Shown one piece after another: positions 44,029 to 52,090 of a stretch of 64,000 bases of DNA. Every line of letters starts with the position of its first letter. Positions within the stretch are counted from its first letter, which is position 1. The notes beneath the pieces were generated by a model. The model ran no database searches. It had not been told where the DNA came from and saw nothing but the letters and a program-made list of their open reading frames with translations. The position numbers and the translations under genes are program-made. The stretch is from Microbacterium esteraromaticum. GTDB lineage: Bacteria; Actinomycetota; Actinomycetes; Actinomycetales; Microbacteriaceae. The stretch is from NCBI RefSeq assembly GCF_028747645.1, contig NZ_CP118100.1, forward strand, positions 806,001 to 870,000, in the 5' to 3' direction.

Positions 44029-44987
44029 GCTCTGCTCCCTCGTGCGGAGTTGCGGATGCGCGGATCGACGACCGTGTAGAGCACATCGACCATCAGATTG
44101 ACGAACAGGGTGATGCCGACGAGCACCATCACCACGGACTGCACGGTCAGCATGTCGCGGTTGCCGACCGCATCCAGCAGCATCGACCCGAGGCCCGGGA
44201 TGACGAAGACACGCTCGATGACGACGGCGCCGATAATCAGCGCCGCGAGCTGGATGGAGGTGACCGTGATCACCGGGATCGCGGCGTTGCGCAACCCGTG
44301 CTTGAGCAATGCGCCCAGGGGCGAGAGGCCCTTCGCCCGGGCCGTGCGCAGGTAGTCCTCGCTCATCACCTCGAGAACCGCCGAGCGCACGTAACGCGTC
44401 AGGATGGCCGCCTGCACCGACGCCAGCGCGACAACGGGAAGCGTCACTCGCGAGAGGAAGTCGGCGAAGTCCATGCCCGGCGGCGTCCAGCCGCTGGCCG
44501 GGAACCAGCCGAGCTGCAACGAGAACACGACCACCAGCAGCAGACCCGCGAGGAAGCCGGGGATGGCGATGCCGAGCTGGCTGATCGCGCTGATCATCGC
44601 GCCGGAGACCCGGTTGTGACGCATGGCGGCGAACGTGCCGAACGGGATCGCGATGATCACGGCCAGCAGCATCGCCAGCAGCACCAGGATCAGCGACACC
44701 TGGAGCTTGTCGAGCACCATCGGGCTGATGTCCTGCTGGGTGAGATGCGACGTGCCGAAGTCACCGAACGGCAGGCCGGATGCCCAGTCCCAGTACTGCA
44801 CGATGAGCGGTCGATCCGTGCCGAGCTCAGCGCGCTTGGCTTCGAGCAGCTCCGGGCTCGCGTCGATGCCGAGTACGACCTGTGCGGGATCGCCGGGGAT
44901 GAGCCGGAGCACCACGAACACCATGACGCTCGCGGCGATGATGCTGATGATGAACCGGGCGAGGTTGGTCAGAATGCGCATGACCAT
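44025..44987 (-). CDS. oligopeptide-type ABC permease (OppB-like)
   Basis: The 320-residue membrane protein has OppB features: first helix FIISIIAASVMVFVVLRLIPGDPA, the LGTDRPLIVQYWDWASGLPFGDFGTS stretch outside the membrane and the EAA loop SAVLEVMSEDYLRTARAKGLSPLGALLKHGLRNAAIPV. The ATG at 44987 has AGGAGG 7 bases upstream; the ATG two codons later is an alternative. It follows the binding-protein gene by 84 bases. Confidence 0.92.
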   Translation of the reverse strand: MVMRILTNLARFIISIIAASVMVFVVLRLIPGDPAQVVLGIDASPELLEAKRAELGTDRPLIVQYWDWASGLPFGDFGTSHLTQQDISPMVLDKLQVSLILVLLAMLLAVIIAIPFGTFAAMRHNRVSGAMISAISQLGIAIPGFLAGLLLVVVFSLQLGWFPASGWTPPGMDFADFLSRVTLPVVALASVQAAILTRYVRSAVLEVMSEDYLRTARAKGLSPLGALLKHGLRNAAIPVITVTSIQLAALIIGAVVIERVFVIPGLGSMLLDAVGNRDMLTVQSVVMVLVGITLFVNLMVDVLYTVVDPRIRNSARGSRA

Positions 44988-45071
44988 GCCGTGGCCTCCT
45001 TCGTATGGTTCGTGCGTGCCGGGGGAGTGCCGGCCCCGTTGCGGGGCCGGCACTCGCAGCCGTGGGGGCGA

Positions 45072-46592
45072 CTAGTTCCAGCCGATGTCTCCGAGGAACA
45101 GGCCCTCGGAGACCGCGTTGGCGGGGATGCCGGTGACCTCGGCCTTGGCGACGACCGTGTTCGGGAAGAGGAAGAGCGTGTTGGACGCGGCGTCGTCGAC
45201 GATGGTGCGCACGACCTCCTTCATGCCCGAGATGTAGCCGGCCTCGTCTGCCTGGTCCGCGGCCGCCGCGGCGTCGGCGATCTTCGAGTTGTCGTAGCCG
45301 ATGTAGTAGTCGGGGTTGTTGAACATGGTCAGCACGTCGCGCTGCTCGACGGCGAGGATGATCGACATCTGGTAGTCGTGCTTGGTGAAGACCTCGTCGA
45401 GCCAGACCGCGGGGAACTCCGCCGAAGCGATCTTGGCGTCGATGCCGACGTCCTTGAGCTGCGCGACGACGATCTCCGAGATCGCGGTCGCATACGGACG
45501 GGTCGGGACGGTGAAGGTGATCGAGACGCCCTCCGCGCCGGCTTCCTTGAGCAGTTCCTTGGCCTTCGCCGGGTCGAACGGATACACGCCGTTGAGGTCC
45601 TCGTAGTACGGGTCGCTCGGCGGCACCGGCGCGCCGACCAGGGTGCCGTTGCCGTTCCACGCCGCATCCATCACCGCCTGGCGGTCGATCGCGTGCATCA
45701 CCGCCTGGCGGACCCGGACGTCGTCGAAGGGAGCGACGCGGTTGTTCATCGACAGCACGATCTCGCCGGTCGACTCGCCGTTGAGCACCTGGAACTCGGG
45801 CTTGCCCTCGAACGCCGACAGCAGTGCGGGTGCCTGCATGTTGTAGATGACGTCGACATCGCCCGACTGCAGTGCGTTCGTCGTCGCCGTCGCCTCGGCG
45901 AAGTACTTCAGCGTCGCGGTGCTCACCTTCGGTGCATCGCCCCAGTAGTCGGAACGGGCGGCCATGTCGATCGCCTCGTTCGGCTTCCACGACTCGACCG
46001 TGAACGGCCCCGTGCCGATTGCCTGATTGGCAAGATCTGCGACGCCGCTCTCATCGAACATCGCACCCACACGTGTGGCCATGTCGTACAGCCAGACATT
46101 GCTGGGGCGCGAGAGCACCACCTCGACCTCGGTGTCGCTGAGCACGTTCACCGACTCGACGATGTCCATCTTCGTCTTGAGCCCGGACGTCCAGGCATCC
46201 GACTTCACGCGATCGATGCTGAACTTGACGTCTTCGGCGGTGAAGTCCGCGCCGTTCGAGAACGTCACGCCCGAGCGCAGTGTGAAGGTCACCACCGTGC
46301 GGTCATCGCTCAGCGACCAGGATTCCGCCAGCAGCGGCTCGAGCTCGCCGTCCTGGTTCACCTGGACGAGCCCCTCGTACACGTTGCCGAGGAGCGCCTG
46401 GGGGATGGCGGCGCCCGCGGTGGTGGTGAAGTCGAGGTTCGCGGGCGGGCCGGTGAGTGCGACGGTGATCGAGTCAGTGCCGGCCGGATCGGCGGTGGCA
46501 CCGCCGGAGCTGCCGGCCGTGCACGACGTCAGTGCGAGTGTGGCGACGGCGAGCGTCGACACCGTGAGGGTCAGGGTACGAGCACGGGACAT
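45072..46592 (-). CDS. ABC transporter substrate-binding lipoprotein (family 5)
   Basis: The 506-residue protein has a lipobox LTSC with Cys24 and the bacterial family 5 pattern: LLAESWSLSDDRTVVTFTLRSGVTFSNGADFTAEDVKFSIDRV, then PFDDVRVRQAVMHAIDRQAVMDAAW. Family 5 proteins bind peptides, nickel, opines, sugars or amides outside the membrane. With an amidase, an SDR and an aldehyde dehydrogenase in the same unit, an amide- or peptide-like ligand is likely. The in-frame ATG at 46619 is rejected because the signal peptide begins at 46592. Confidence 0.92.
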   Translation of the reverse strand: MSRARTLTLTVSTLAVATLALTSCTAGSSGGATADPAGTDSITVALTGPPANLDFTTTAGAAIPQALLGNVYEGLVQVNQDGELEPLLAESWSLSDDRTVVTFTLRSGVTFSNGADFTAEDVKFSIDRVKSDAWTSGLKTKMDIVESVNVLSDTEVEVVLSRPSNVWLYDMATRVGAMFDESGVADLANQAIGTGPFTVESWKPNEAIDMAARSDYWGDAPKVSTATLKYFAEATATTNALQSGDVDVIYNMQAPALLSAFEGKPEFQVLNGESTGEIVLSMNNRVAPFDDVRVRQAVMHAIDRQAVMDAAWNGNGTLVGAPVPPSDPYYEDLNGVYPFDPAKAKELLKEAGAEGVSITFTVPTRPYATAISEIVVAQLKDVGIDAKIASAEFPAVWLDEVFTKHDYQMSIILAVEQRDVLTMFNNPDYYIGYDNSKIADAAAAADQADEAGYISGMKEVVRTIVDDAASNTLFLFPNTVVAKAEVTGIPANAVSEGLFLGDIGWN

Positions 46593-46669
46593 GTGGTGTT
46601 CTCCATCTGTATGCGACATTGCAGTGAACGGGTAAAGGTGAAGCGGGCAGTGACGTCAGGGGTGGGTCG

Positions 46670-47422
46670 TCACTGCGGTTTGACCTCGTCGGCCAGAGCG
46701 CGCAGGGCCTCCTGCTGCTCGGGCTCGACGAAGTCGACATAGTGCCAGTAGGTGTCGTCGCGGGTGAGCCAGGCGGCGCGCTTGCCGTCGCGTCGCCGGA
46801 TCGCGTCGAGCATCTCCTCGTGGTGATGGATCAGCGACTGCATCAGCACACGGCTGTCGGATGCCGAGGAGATCTTCTGCTCCATGAGCGATAGGACGGC
46901 GCCGCGCACGGCCTCGTTGACCAGCTCGAGCAGTGTGTTCCGACTGGCCTTGGCGAGCACCTTGTGGAACTCCAGGTCGGCTTCTCCGAAGGCGACCGGG
47001 TTCGTTCCGACGCTGGCGCGCATGCGTGCGTTGGCGCGTTCGAGTGCCGCGAGCTCTTCGTCATCGCGGTGGTGCGCGGCCAAGACGGCGGCGGCGCTGC
47101 TGATCACCATTCGGAACTGCAACAGCGACGAGAGATCGGCGCCGCTGAGCGCTGTCGCCTGCTTCAACGCCCGCTCCAGCGGGGCAGAGCTCAGCGGCAG
47201 AACCACGGGGCCACGCCGATCGCCGAGACGCGATTCCACGACGTGGTTGCTCTGCAGCACCCGCAGTGCCTCTCGCACGGTCGGCCGGCTCACGCCGTAC
47301 TGCTCGACGAGTTCGCGCTCACTGGGCAGGTGGTCACCCGGCCGGAGCTCACCGGACAGCACGGCCTGCTCGATGCGCTCGGCGATGACGCGGTACGCGG
47401 GTGGTGGCGAAGGGGCATTCAT
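46670..47422 (-). CDS. FadR-type GntR regulator with FCD domain (2)
   Basis: The 250-residue protein has the winged helix AERIEQAVLSGELRPGDHLPSERELVEQYGVSRPTVREALRVLQSNHVV and an FCD domain (DLEFHKVLAKASRNTLLELVN, HHHEEMLDAIRRRDGKRAA). AGGAGA precedes the ATG at 47422. It lies inside the long minus-strand series between the SDR and the binding-protein gene and is its probable regulator, perhaps through the GGATACAA element upstream of the first gene. Confidence 0.9.
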   Translation of the reverse strand: MNAPSPPPAYRVIAERIEQAVLSGELRPGDHLPSERELVEQYGVSRPTVREALRVLQSNHVVESRLGDRRGPVVLPLSSAPLERALKQATALSGADLSSLLQFRMVISSAAAVLAAHHRDDEELAALERANARMRASVGTNPVAFGEADLEFHKVLAKASRNTLLELVNEAVRGAVLSLMEQKISSASDSRVLMQSLIHHHEEMLDAIRRRDGKRAAWLTRDDTYWHYVDFVEPEQQEALRALADEVKPQ

Positions 47423-47463
47423 CGGGATCGTCTCCTGCTCGGGTTCGGGGTCGGCGGCGGGGT

Positions 47464-48246
47464 CTAGCTCATCGGGGGCGTGAACCGTCCGTCGACAGCC
47501 GTCCACCCGCCGTCCACGTACAGCACGCTGCCGGTGACGAACGTCGATGCGTCCGACGCGAGGTACACGACGGCGCCGGCGAGCTCGCTCGGCTTCGACC
47601 AACGTCCCAGCGCGCTCTTCGAGGCATACGCGTCGTACCACTCGGGAGTTGCCTTGATGGCGTCGGTGAGAGGCGTGTCGACGCACCCGGGAGCGATCGC
47701 GTTCGCGCGCACGCCGGCGTGTCCGAACTCGGCCGCAGCGGTGCGGAGCAACTGGACAGTGGCCGCCTTGCTGGCCGCGTACACGCCCTGGCCAGGCTCG
47801 ACGACGACGTGGCGGATCGAGGAGAACCCGATGATGCTGCCGCCCTGGCGCCCGACCATGTTCGCGCCGAACGCGCGGATGAGGTCGAAGCTCGAACGCT
47901 GGTTGAGCGCCACGACGCGGTCGTACTCGTCTGACGAGTAGTCGAGCAGCGGCTTGCGCACGTTCGTCGCGGCGGTGAACAGCAGCGTGTCGGCATCGTT
48001 GTGCTCAGCCGCCGCGTCGAAGACCTGCGCCGAGTCGAGCACGTCGAGCTGAAGAGCCTCGGCGGTGCCACCCTGCTCGCGGATGAGCCGGCTCGTCTCC
48101 TCGGCACCGTCGAGGTTGCGGTCGGCGCAGACGACGTGCGCGCCGTGAGCGGCCAGGGCCAGCGCGCTCTCGCGGCCGATGCCGCTGGCGCTGCCGACGG
48201 CGACCGCCTTGCGGCCGTCGAGACGGAACAGATTGGTGTAGTCCAT
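47464..48246 (-). CDS. SDR family NAD(P)-dependent oxidoreductase
   Basis: The 260-residue enzyme has the cofactor motif GSASGIGRESALALAAHG, the NVRKPLLDY segment in place of NAG, the SIIGFSSI strand and the catalytic YAASKAA. It ends with the common ASTFVTGSVLYVDGGWTA. It oxidises or reduces an alcohol/ketone. It sits between an aldehyde dehydrogenase and a GntR regulator, suggesting sequential oxidation of one compound. The start lies 16 bases from the ALDH stop. Confidence 0.92.
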   Translation of the reverse strand: MDYTNLFRLDGRKAVAVGSASGIGRESALALAAHGAHVVCADRNLDGAEETSRLIREQGGTAEALQLDVLDSAQVFDAAAEHNDADTLLFTAATNVRKPLLDYSSDEYDRVVALNQRSSFDLIRAFGANMVGRQGGSIIGFSSIRHVVVEPGQGVYAASKAATVQLLRTAAAEFGHAGVRANAIAPGCVDTPLTDAIKATPEWYDAYASKSALGRWSKPSELAGAVVYLASDASTFVTGSVLYVDGGWTAVDGRFTPPMS

Positions 48247-48262
48247 GGGATCCTTCTTCGTT

Positions 48263-49714
48263 CTACGGCCGGATGACGGCCATGCGGGTGACGGTCAGCT
48301 CTTCGGCGGCGAATCGGGGACCTTCGCGACCGATGCCCGAGTCCTTGACACCGCCGTAGGGCATGACGTCGTTGCGGTAGCCGGGCACGTGGTTGACGAT
48401 GACGCCACCGACCTCGAACTCCTCGACGGCGCGGAACGCCGTCTTGAGCGAGGTGGTGAACACGGCCGCCTGCAGCCCGTACCGGGAGTGGTTCACGGCA
48501 GCGACGGCAGCGTCGAAGTCCGGGACCGATTGGATGCAGATCACCGGACCGAAGATCTCCTCGTCCCAGACCCGTGCTCCCTGCGGAACGTCGGTGAGAA
48601 CGGTCGGCTCCAGGGCTGTGCCTCGACGGCCGCCGCCGGAGACCACCCGCGCTCCGCCGTCGACGGCCTCGGCGATCCACTCCAGGACGCGCTCGGTGGA
48701 GCGCTCATCGATCAGCGCGGCGACCTGCGTATCCTCGTCGCGGGGGTCTCCGACGGAGACATCCGCCATCCGCTGTGCGACGAGATCCGAGAACTCATCG
48801 ACCACCGCGGCCTCGACGATGACGCGCTGCACCGAGATGCATGCCTGCCCGTTGGCGTAGAAGCCGCCCTGCACCGCAGCGTTCGCCGCCGCCGCGAGGT
48901 CGGCGTCGTGAGCCACGACCAGTGCCGCATTGGATCCAAGCTCCAGAAGTGCCTTGCGTGGAGCGCAGTCGCGAGCGATCTGATGGCCCACTGCGGCGGA
49001 GCCGGTGAAGCTGACCGCCCCGATGCGGGGGTCTGTCGTCAGCGTGCGTCCGACGTCGGGGCCGCCGGTCACGAGCTGCACCGCAGCGAGGGGAGCGCCG
49101 TGTCGTCGGAGCACTTCGCGCACGAGGTGGACGAGCCACAGCGTGGCCAGTGGCGTCTGCGGTGCCGGCTTGCAGATCACGGCGCACCCCGCGGCGATGC
49201 TGGGTGCGATCTTGTGGCTCGACAGCAGCAGGGGGTAGTTGAATCCGGCGATGCCGATGACGACGCCGATCGGCTTGCGGGTCCAGTACCCGATCAGTCC
49301 TTCGCCGCCGGACTGGATGTCCAGCGGCACCGTCTCGCCCCGCAGCTGAGCCACGGCCTCTGCGGCCGCATGCCAGGTAAACAGCGTGCGATCCACCTCG
49401 GTGCGGCAATCACGGAGCGGCTTGCCCGTCTCGAGCACGAGAAGGTCTTCGAGTTCGGCGCGGTGCTGTTCGAGCTCGGCCGCCACATCGAGCAGGATCG
49501 AACGGCGCACTCCCGCGCTCAGGGCGGCCACCTCGGGCTGCACCGCGAGCGCCGCTTCGAGCGCCCGCTCGGCGTGGGCCACTTCTCCTACCGGCGCCTC
49601 GGCGACAACCGTGCCGTCATACGGGAAGACGATAGATTCGTTGCTGACGCCATCCGTTGTCCATTCGTCCGCGAGGGGCAGGCCCGAGGGGAAAAGGGTA
49701 GGGAGAATGCCCAT
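48263..49714 (-). CDS. aldehyde dehydrogenase family protein
   Basis: The 483-residue enzyme has KPIGVVIGIAGFNYPLLLSSHKIAPSIAAG, ELGSNAALVVAHDADL with the general-base Glu, and the nucleophile in YANGQACISVQRVIVE. It oxidises an aldehyde with NAD(P). The ATG at 49714 has GGAG upstream; the longer reading to 49777 crosses the promoter. It is the first gene of a run of eight same-strand genes ending with the amidase at 39975, likely one operon. Confidence 0.9.
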   Translation of the reverse strand: MGILPTLFPSGLPLADEWTTDGVSNESIVFPYDGTVVAEAPVGEVAHAERALEAALAVQPEVAALSAGVRRSILLDVAAELEQHRAELEDLLVLETGKPLRDCRTEVDRTLFTWHAAAEAVAQLRGETVPLDIQSGGEGLIGYWTRKPIGVVIGIAGFNYPLLLSSHKIAPSIAAGCAVICKPAPQTPLATLWLVHLVREVLRRHGAPLAAVQLVTGGPDVGRTLTTDPRIGAVSFTGSAAVGHQIARDCAPRKALLELGSNAALVVAHDADLAAAANAAVQGGFYANGQACISVQRVIVEAAVVDEFSDLVAQRMADVSVGDPRDEDTQVAALIDERSTERVLEWIAEAVDGGARVVSGGGRRGTALEPTVLTDVPQGARVWDEEIFGPVICIQSVPDFDAAVAAVNHSRYGLQAAVFTTSLKTAFRAVEEFEVGGVIVNHVPGYRNDVMPYGGVKDSGIGREGPRFAAEELTVTRMAVIRP

Positions 49715-49762
49715 TACGGCTCCGCTCTGAAACGTAAGAATGATGCACGGCCACTGGTAAGA

Positions 49763-49805
49763 CCGCTGGAGTCCCAAGCTAGGGTAAAGCGCTCCAGCGC
49801 GTCAA
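49763..49805 (-). promoter_or_regulatory. promoter and palindromes of the ALDH-amidase operon
   Basis: On the minus strand TTGACG (49805-49800) is followed after 18 bases by TAGCTT (49781-49776). GCGCTCCAGCGC, an almost perfect palindrome, fills the spacer at 49789-49800, and CGCTGGAG at 49763-49770 forms an inverted repeat with CTCCAGCG at 49792-49799. A repressor bound here would block the polymerase. The layout suits the GntR regulator encoded in the same operon. Confidence 0.45.
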
Positions 49806-49836
49806 CTTGTTCGCCGAAATGCGCAGAACTTGGACT

Positions 49837-49844
49837 GGATACAA
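49837..49844. promoter_or_regulatory. shared element GGATACAA, site 3
   Basis: GGATACAA lies about 30 bases above the -35 of the ALDH promoter, in the gap toward the exporter. Its position would suit an activator or a distal operator. It is the third occurrence in an island control region. Confidence 0.4.
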
Positions 49845-49932
49845 ACTGTCGGCGACGGAGCGTAGAGCGTCTTCGGGCGCAACGCGCATCACGAGGTCAC
49901 CGCCGAGCGCGGTGCCGGGTCGGAAATTTCTC

Positions 49933-49962
49933 TTGCGGTAGATGCGTTTACGGGAATATGCT
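49933..49962 (+). promoter_or_regulatory. promoter of the ABC exporter operon
   Basis: TTGCGG at 49933-49938 and TATGCT at 49957-49962 are separated by 18 bases. The predicted transcript has a leader of about 210 bases before the exporter ATG, long enough for a leader peptide and an attenuator. Confidence 0.55.
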
Positions 49963-50013
49963 CAAAGGCTGTCGCGCCGACCGGCCGACGAAGCCGAGCC
50001 TGAGGAGGACACC

Positions 50014-50076
50014 ATGGCCACGACGATTGTCACGTTCATCGCCCTCGGCTCGCGCGCAGCCCGCCTGCGTGATTGA
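50014..50076 (+). CDS. 20-residue leader peptide with RLR motif
   Basis: This short ORF has an excellent ribosome-binding site (GAGGAGG, 6 bases before ATG). The peptide has a hydrophobic centre (TIVTFIALG) and ends SRAARLRD. An Arg/Lys-X-Arg/Lys motif is the known stall signal for ribosomes carrying a macrolide, as in ErmDL-type leaders. A long leader and a hairpin separate it from the exporter gene. The conserved copy at 29043 shows no change. I infer a regulatory leader for antibiotic-induced expression; stalling has not been shown. Confidence 0.6.
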   Translation: MATTIVTFIALGSRAARLRD

Positions 50077-50120
50077 TCGCGGTCCGCGCCACTGACACGG
50101 CGCGTCGCACTGCCTCACAC

Positions 50121-50139
50121 CGGATGCCACGGGCATCCG
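50121..50139 (+). terminator. possible attenuator hairpin before exporter gene
   Basis: CGGATGCC-ACG-GGCATCCG is a perfect 8-base stem with a 3-base loop, 45 bases after the leader stop and 40 bases before the exporter ATG. A pyrimidine-rich stretch follows. An upstream pairing (GCGCC with GGCGC, about 50088-50105) could compete with it, as needed for attenuation. Confidence 0.45.
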
Positions 50140-50179
50140 CCATCGTCTTCGTCTTCCGCTCGCAACGCAACTGAGAGTC

Positions 50180-52090
50180 ATGTCTGTCACCGCTTCTTCG
50201 TCGTCTCTGTCCACCGTCGCCGCGCTCCTGCGCCTGAAGCCCTTCGTCCGCCCGATCATCGGCCGGCTCATCGGCGGTGCGATCAGTGCGCTCGCCGCCG
50301 CCGTCATCGCCCTGATGATCCCAATCGTCCTCGAGCAGATCGTGAAGGGCCCGATCACCTCGGGCGTCACCGGTCTGATCGCCGTCGGCGCTTTCGGAGT
50401 GCTCGCACTCGCGCTCGGTGAAGCGGCTATGGTGTGGCTGCGCCGCTGGTTCGTGCTGACCCCGGCCACCGAGGTCGAGTTCCAGATGCGCTCCGAGTTG
50501 TACTCGCGGTTGCAGAACCTGCCCGTCGCGTTCCACGACCGCTGGCAGTCCGGGCAGCTGCTGAGCCGCATGATGCAGGACATCGGCCTGATCCGGCGCT
50601 GGATCGCGTTCGGTCTCATCCTGCTGGTGGTCAACATCCTCACGATCGGCATCGGCGCCGTGCTGCTGTTCCGCTGGCACTGGCTGCTGGGCACGATCTT
50701 CCTGGTCACCGGCATCCCGATGTGGATCCAGGGGTACCTTTTCGAGAAGCGGTACGGCGTGCTCGCGCGCCGTAGCCAGGACCAGGCCGGCGACCTCGCG
50801 ACCAGCGTCGAGGAGAGCGTGCACGGCATCCGGGTGCTCAAGGCGTTCGGCCGTGGCAAGCACGCGCTGACCCGCTTCAGCCGTCAAGCCGAGACCCTGC
50901 GCCAGACTGAGCTGAGCAAGGCTCGCGCCGTCGGAGAGATCTGGTTCTGGCTCGACCTGATGCCCCAGATCGCGTTCGGGCTGAGCCTGATCACCGGCAT
51001 CTGGCTGATCGCCGATGGTGCGATCGACGTGCCGCAGCTGTTCGCGTTCTTCGCGATGGCGACCGTGCTGCGCTGGCCGATCGAATCGATCGGCTTCCTG
51101 TTCTCGTTCATGCTCGATGCCCGCACGGCGACCGATCGCGTGTTCGACATCTTCCAGGAGACCAACACGATCACCGACCCCGAGAGCCCGAAGCACATCG
51201 CCGAGCCCCGCGGACGCCTGGCCTTCGAGGGCGCACACTTCCGCTATCAGGACGCCGGCGCCGCCGAGCGCGACCTGCTCGACGGCATCGATCTCGTGCT
51301 CGAGCCCGGCGAGACCCTGGCCCTGGTCGGACTCACCGGCAGCGGCAAGACCACGCTGACGACCTTGCCTGCCCGGCTCTACGACGTCACCGGCGGACGC
51401 GTGACGCTCGACGGCGTCGACGTTCGCGACCTGCAGCTGTCGGAACTGCGCCGCCACATCGCGATGGCCTTCGAGGACGCGACGTTGTTCTCGGCATCCG
51501 TCCGTGAGAACGTGCTGCTCGGCCGTGCGGAGCTCGACCTGCACGGCGAGGAGGCCGAGCGCGTGCTGCGCGAGGCGCTTGACGTCGCCCAGGCGGGCTT
51601 CGTCGATCAGCTCCCGGACGGCGTCGAGACGATCATCGGTGAAGAGGGTCTGAGCCTGTCGGGCGGACAGCGCCAGCGCCTGGCACTCGCCCGCGCCGTG
51701 GCCGCCGCACCCAAGGTGCTGGTGCTCGACGACCCCCTGTCGGCACTCGACGTCGACACCGAGGCCCTGGTCGAGGAAGCACTGCGCCACGTGCTCGCCG
51801 ACACGACCGCACTGATCGTCGCGCACCGTCCCTCGACGGTCGCGCTCGCCGACCGGGTCGCTCTGCTCGAACGCGGGCGCATCAGCGCGGTCGGCACGCA
51901 CTCCAAACTGCTGCGCACCAGCGCGCACTACCGGCACGTGATCTCCAGTCTCGAAGCCGAGGAGGCCGCCCGCACCGACGCGATCCCGATCATCACCGAC
52001 GCCGTCGCCGAGGCACACGCGCGTCAGCAAGACGAGAAAGCGGGCAGCGCCCCGCACGACCAGACCCACGACGAGGAGGTGCAGGCATGA
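50180..52090 (+). CDS. ABC exporter half-transporter A (degenerate ATP site)
   Basis: The 636-residue protein fuses six membrane helices (about residues 20-310) to an ATPase domain. Walker A is GLTGSGKT and the signature LSLSGGQRQ is intact, but Walker B reads [12 protein letters not shown], with Asp in place of the catalytic Glu, and the Q-loop reads AFEDATLF with Glu in place of Gln. These changes mark the degenerate half of heterodimeric exporters such as LmrCD or TM287/288. The stop overlaps the start of the partner gene. Multidrug export is the likely role; the leader suggests antibiotics. Confidence 0.92.
   Translation: MSVTASSSSLSTVAALLRLKPFVRPIIGRLIGGAISALAAAVIALMIPIVLEQIVKGPITSGVTGLIAVGAFGVLALALGEAAMVWLRRWFVLTPATEVEFQMRSELYSRLQNLPVAFHDRWQSGQLLSRMMQDIGLIRRWIAFGLILLVVNILTIGIGAVLLFRWHWLLGTIFLVTGIPMWIQGYLFEKRYGVLARRSQDQAGDLATSVEESVHGIRVLKAFGRGKHALTRFSRQAETLRQTELSKARAVGEIWFWLDLMPQIAFGLSLITGIWLIADGAIDVPQLFAFFAMATVLRWPIESIGFLFSFMLDARTATDRVFDIFQETNTITDPESPKHIAEPRGRLAFEGAHFRYQDAGAAERDLLDGIDLVLEPGETLALVGLTGSGKTTLTTLPARLYDVTGGRVTLDGVDVRDLQLSELRRHIAMAFEDATLFSASVRENVLLGRAELDLHGEEAERVLREALDVAQAGFVDQLPDGVETIIGEEGLSLSGGQRQRLALARAVAAAPKVLVLDDPLSALDVDTEALVEEALRHVLADTTALIVAHRPSTVALADRVALLERGRISAVGTHSKLLRTSAHYRHVISSLEAEEAARTDAIPIITDAVAEAHARQQDEKAGSAPHDQTHDEEVQA

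Larger units (their letters stand above)
49921..50251 (+). repeat. 331-bp direct repeat, copy 2 (native exporter leader)
   Basis: This copy is followed by the complete ABC exporter gene. It is 329/331 identical to 28950-29280. Recombination between the copies would remove exactly 20,971 bases and restore the exporter next to the gene at 28492. Confidence 0.98.

Noticed and set aside
29345..49920. Prophage or integrative element
   Set aside because: No integrase, transposase, phage structural, transfer gene or tRNA boundary is present. Boundaries are explained by repeats of two chromosomal genes.
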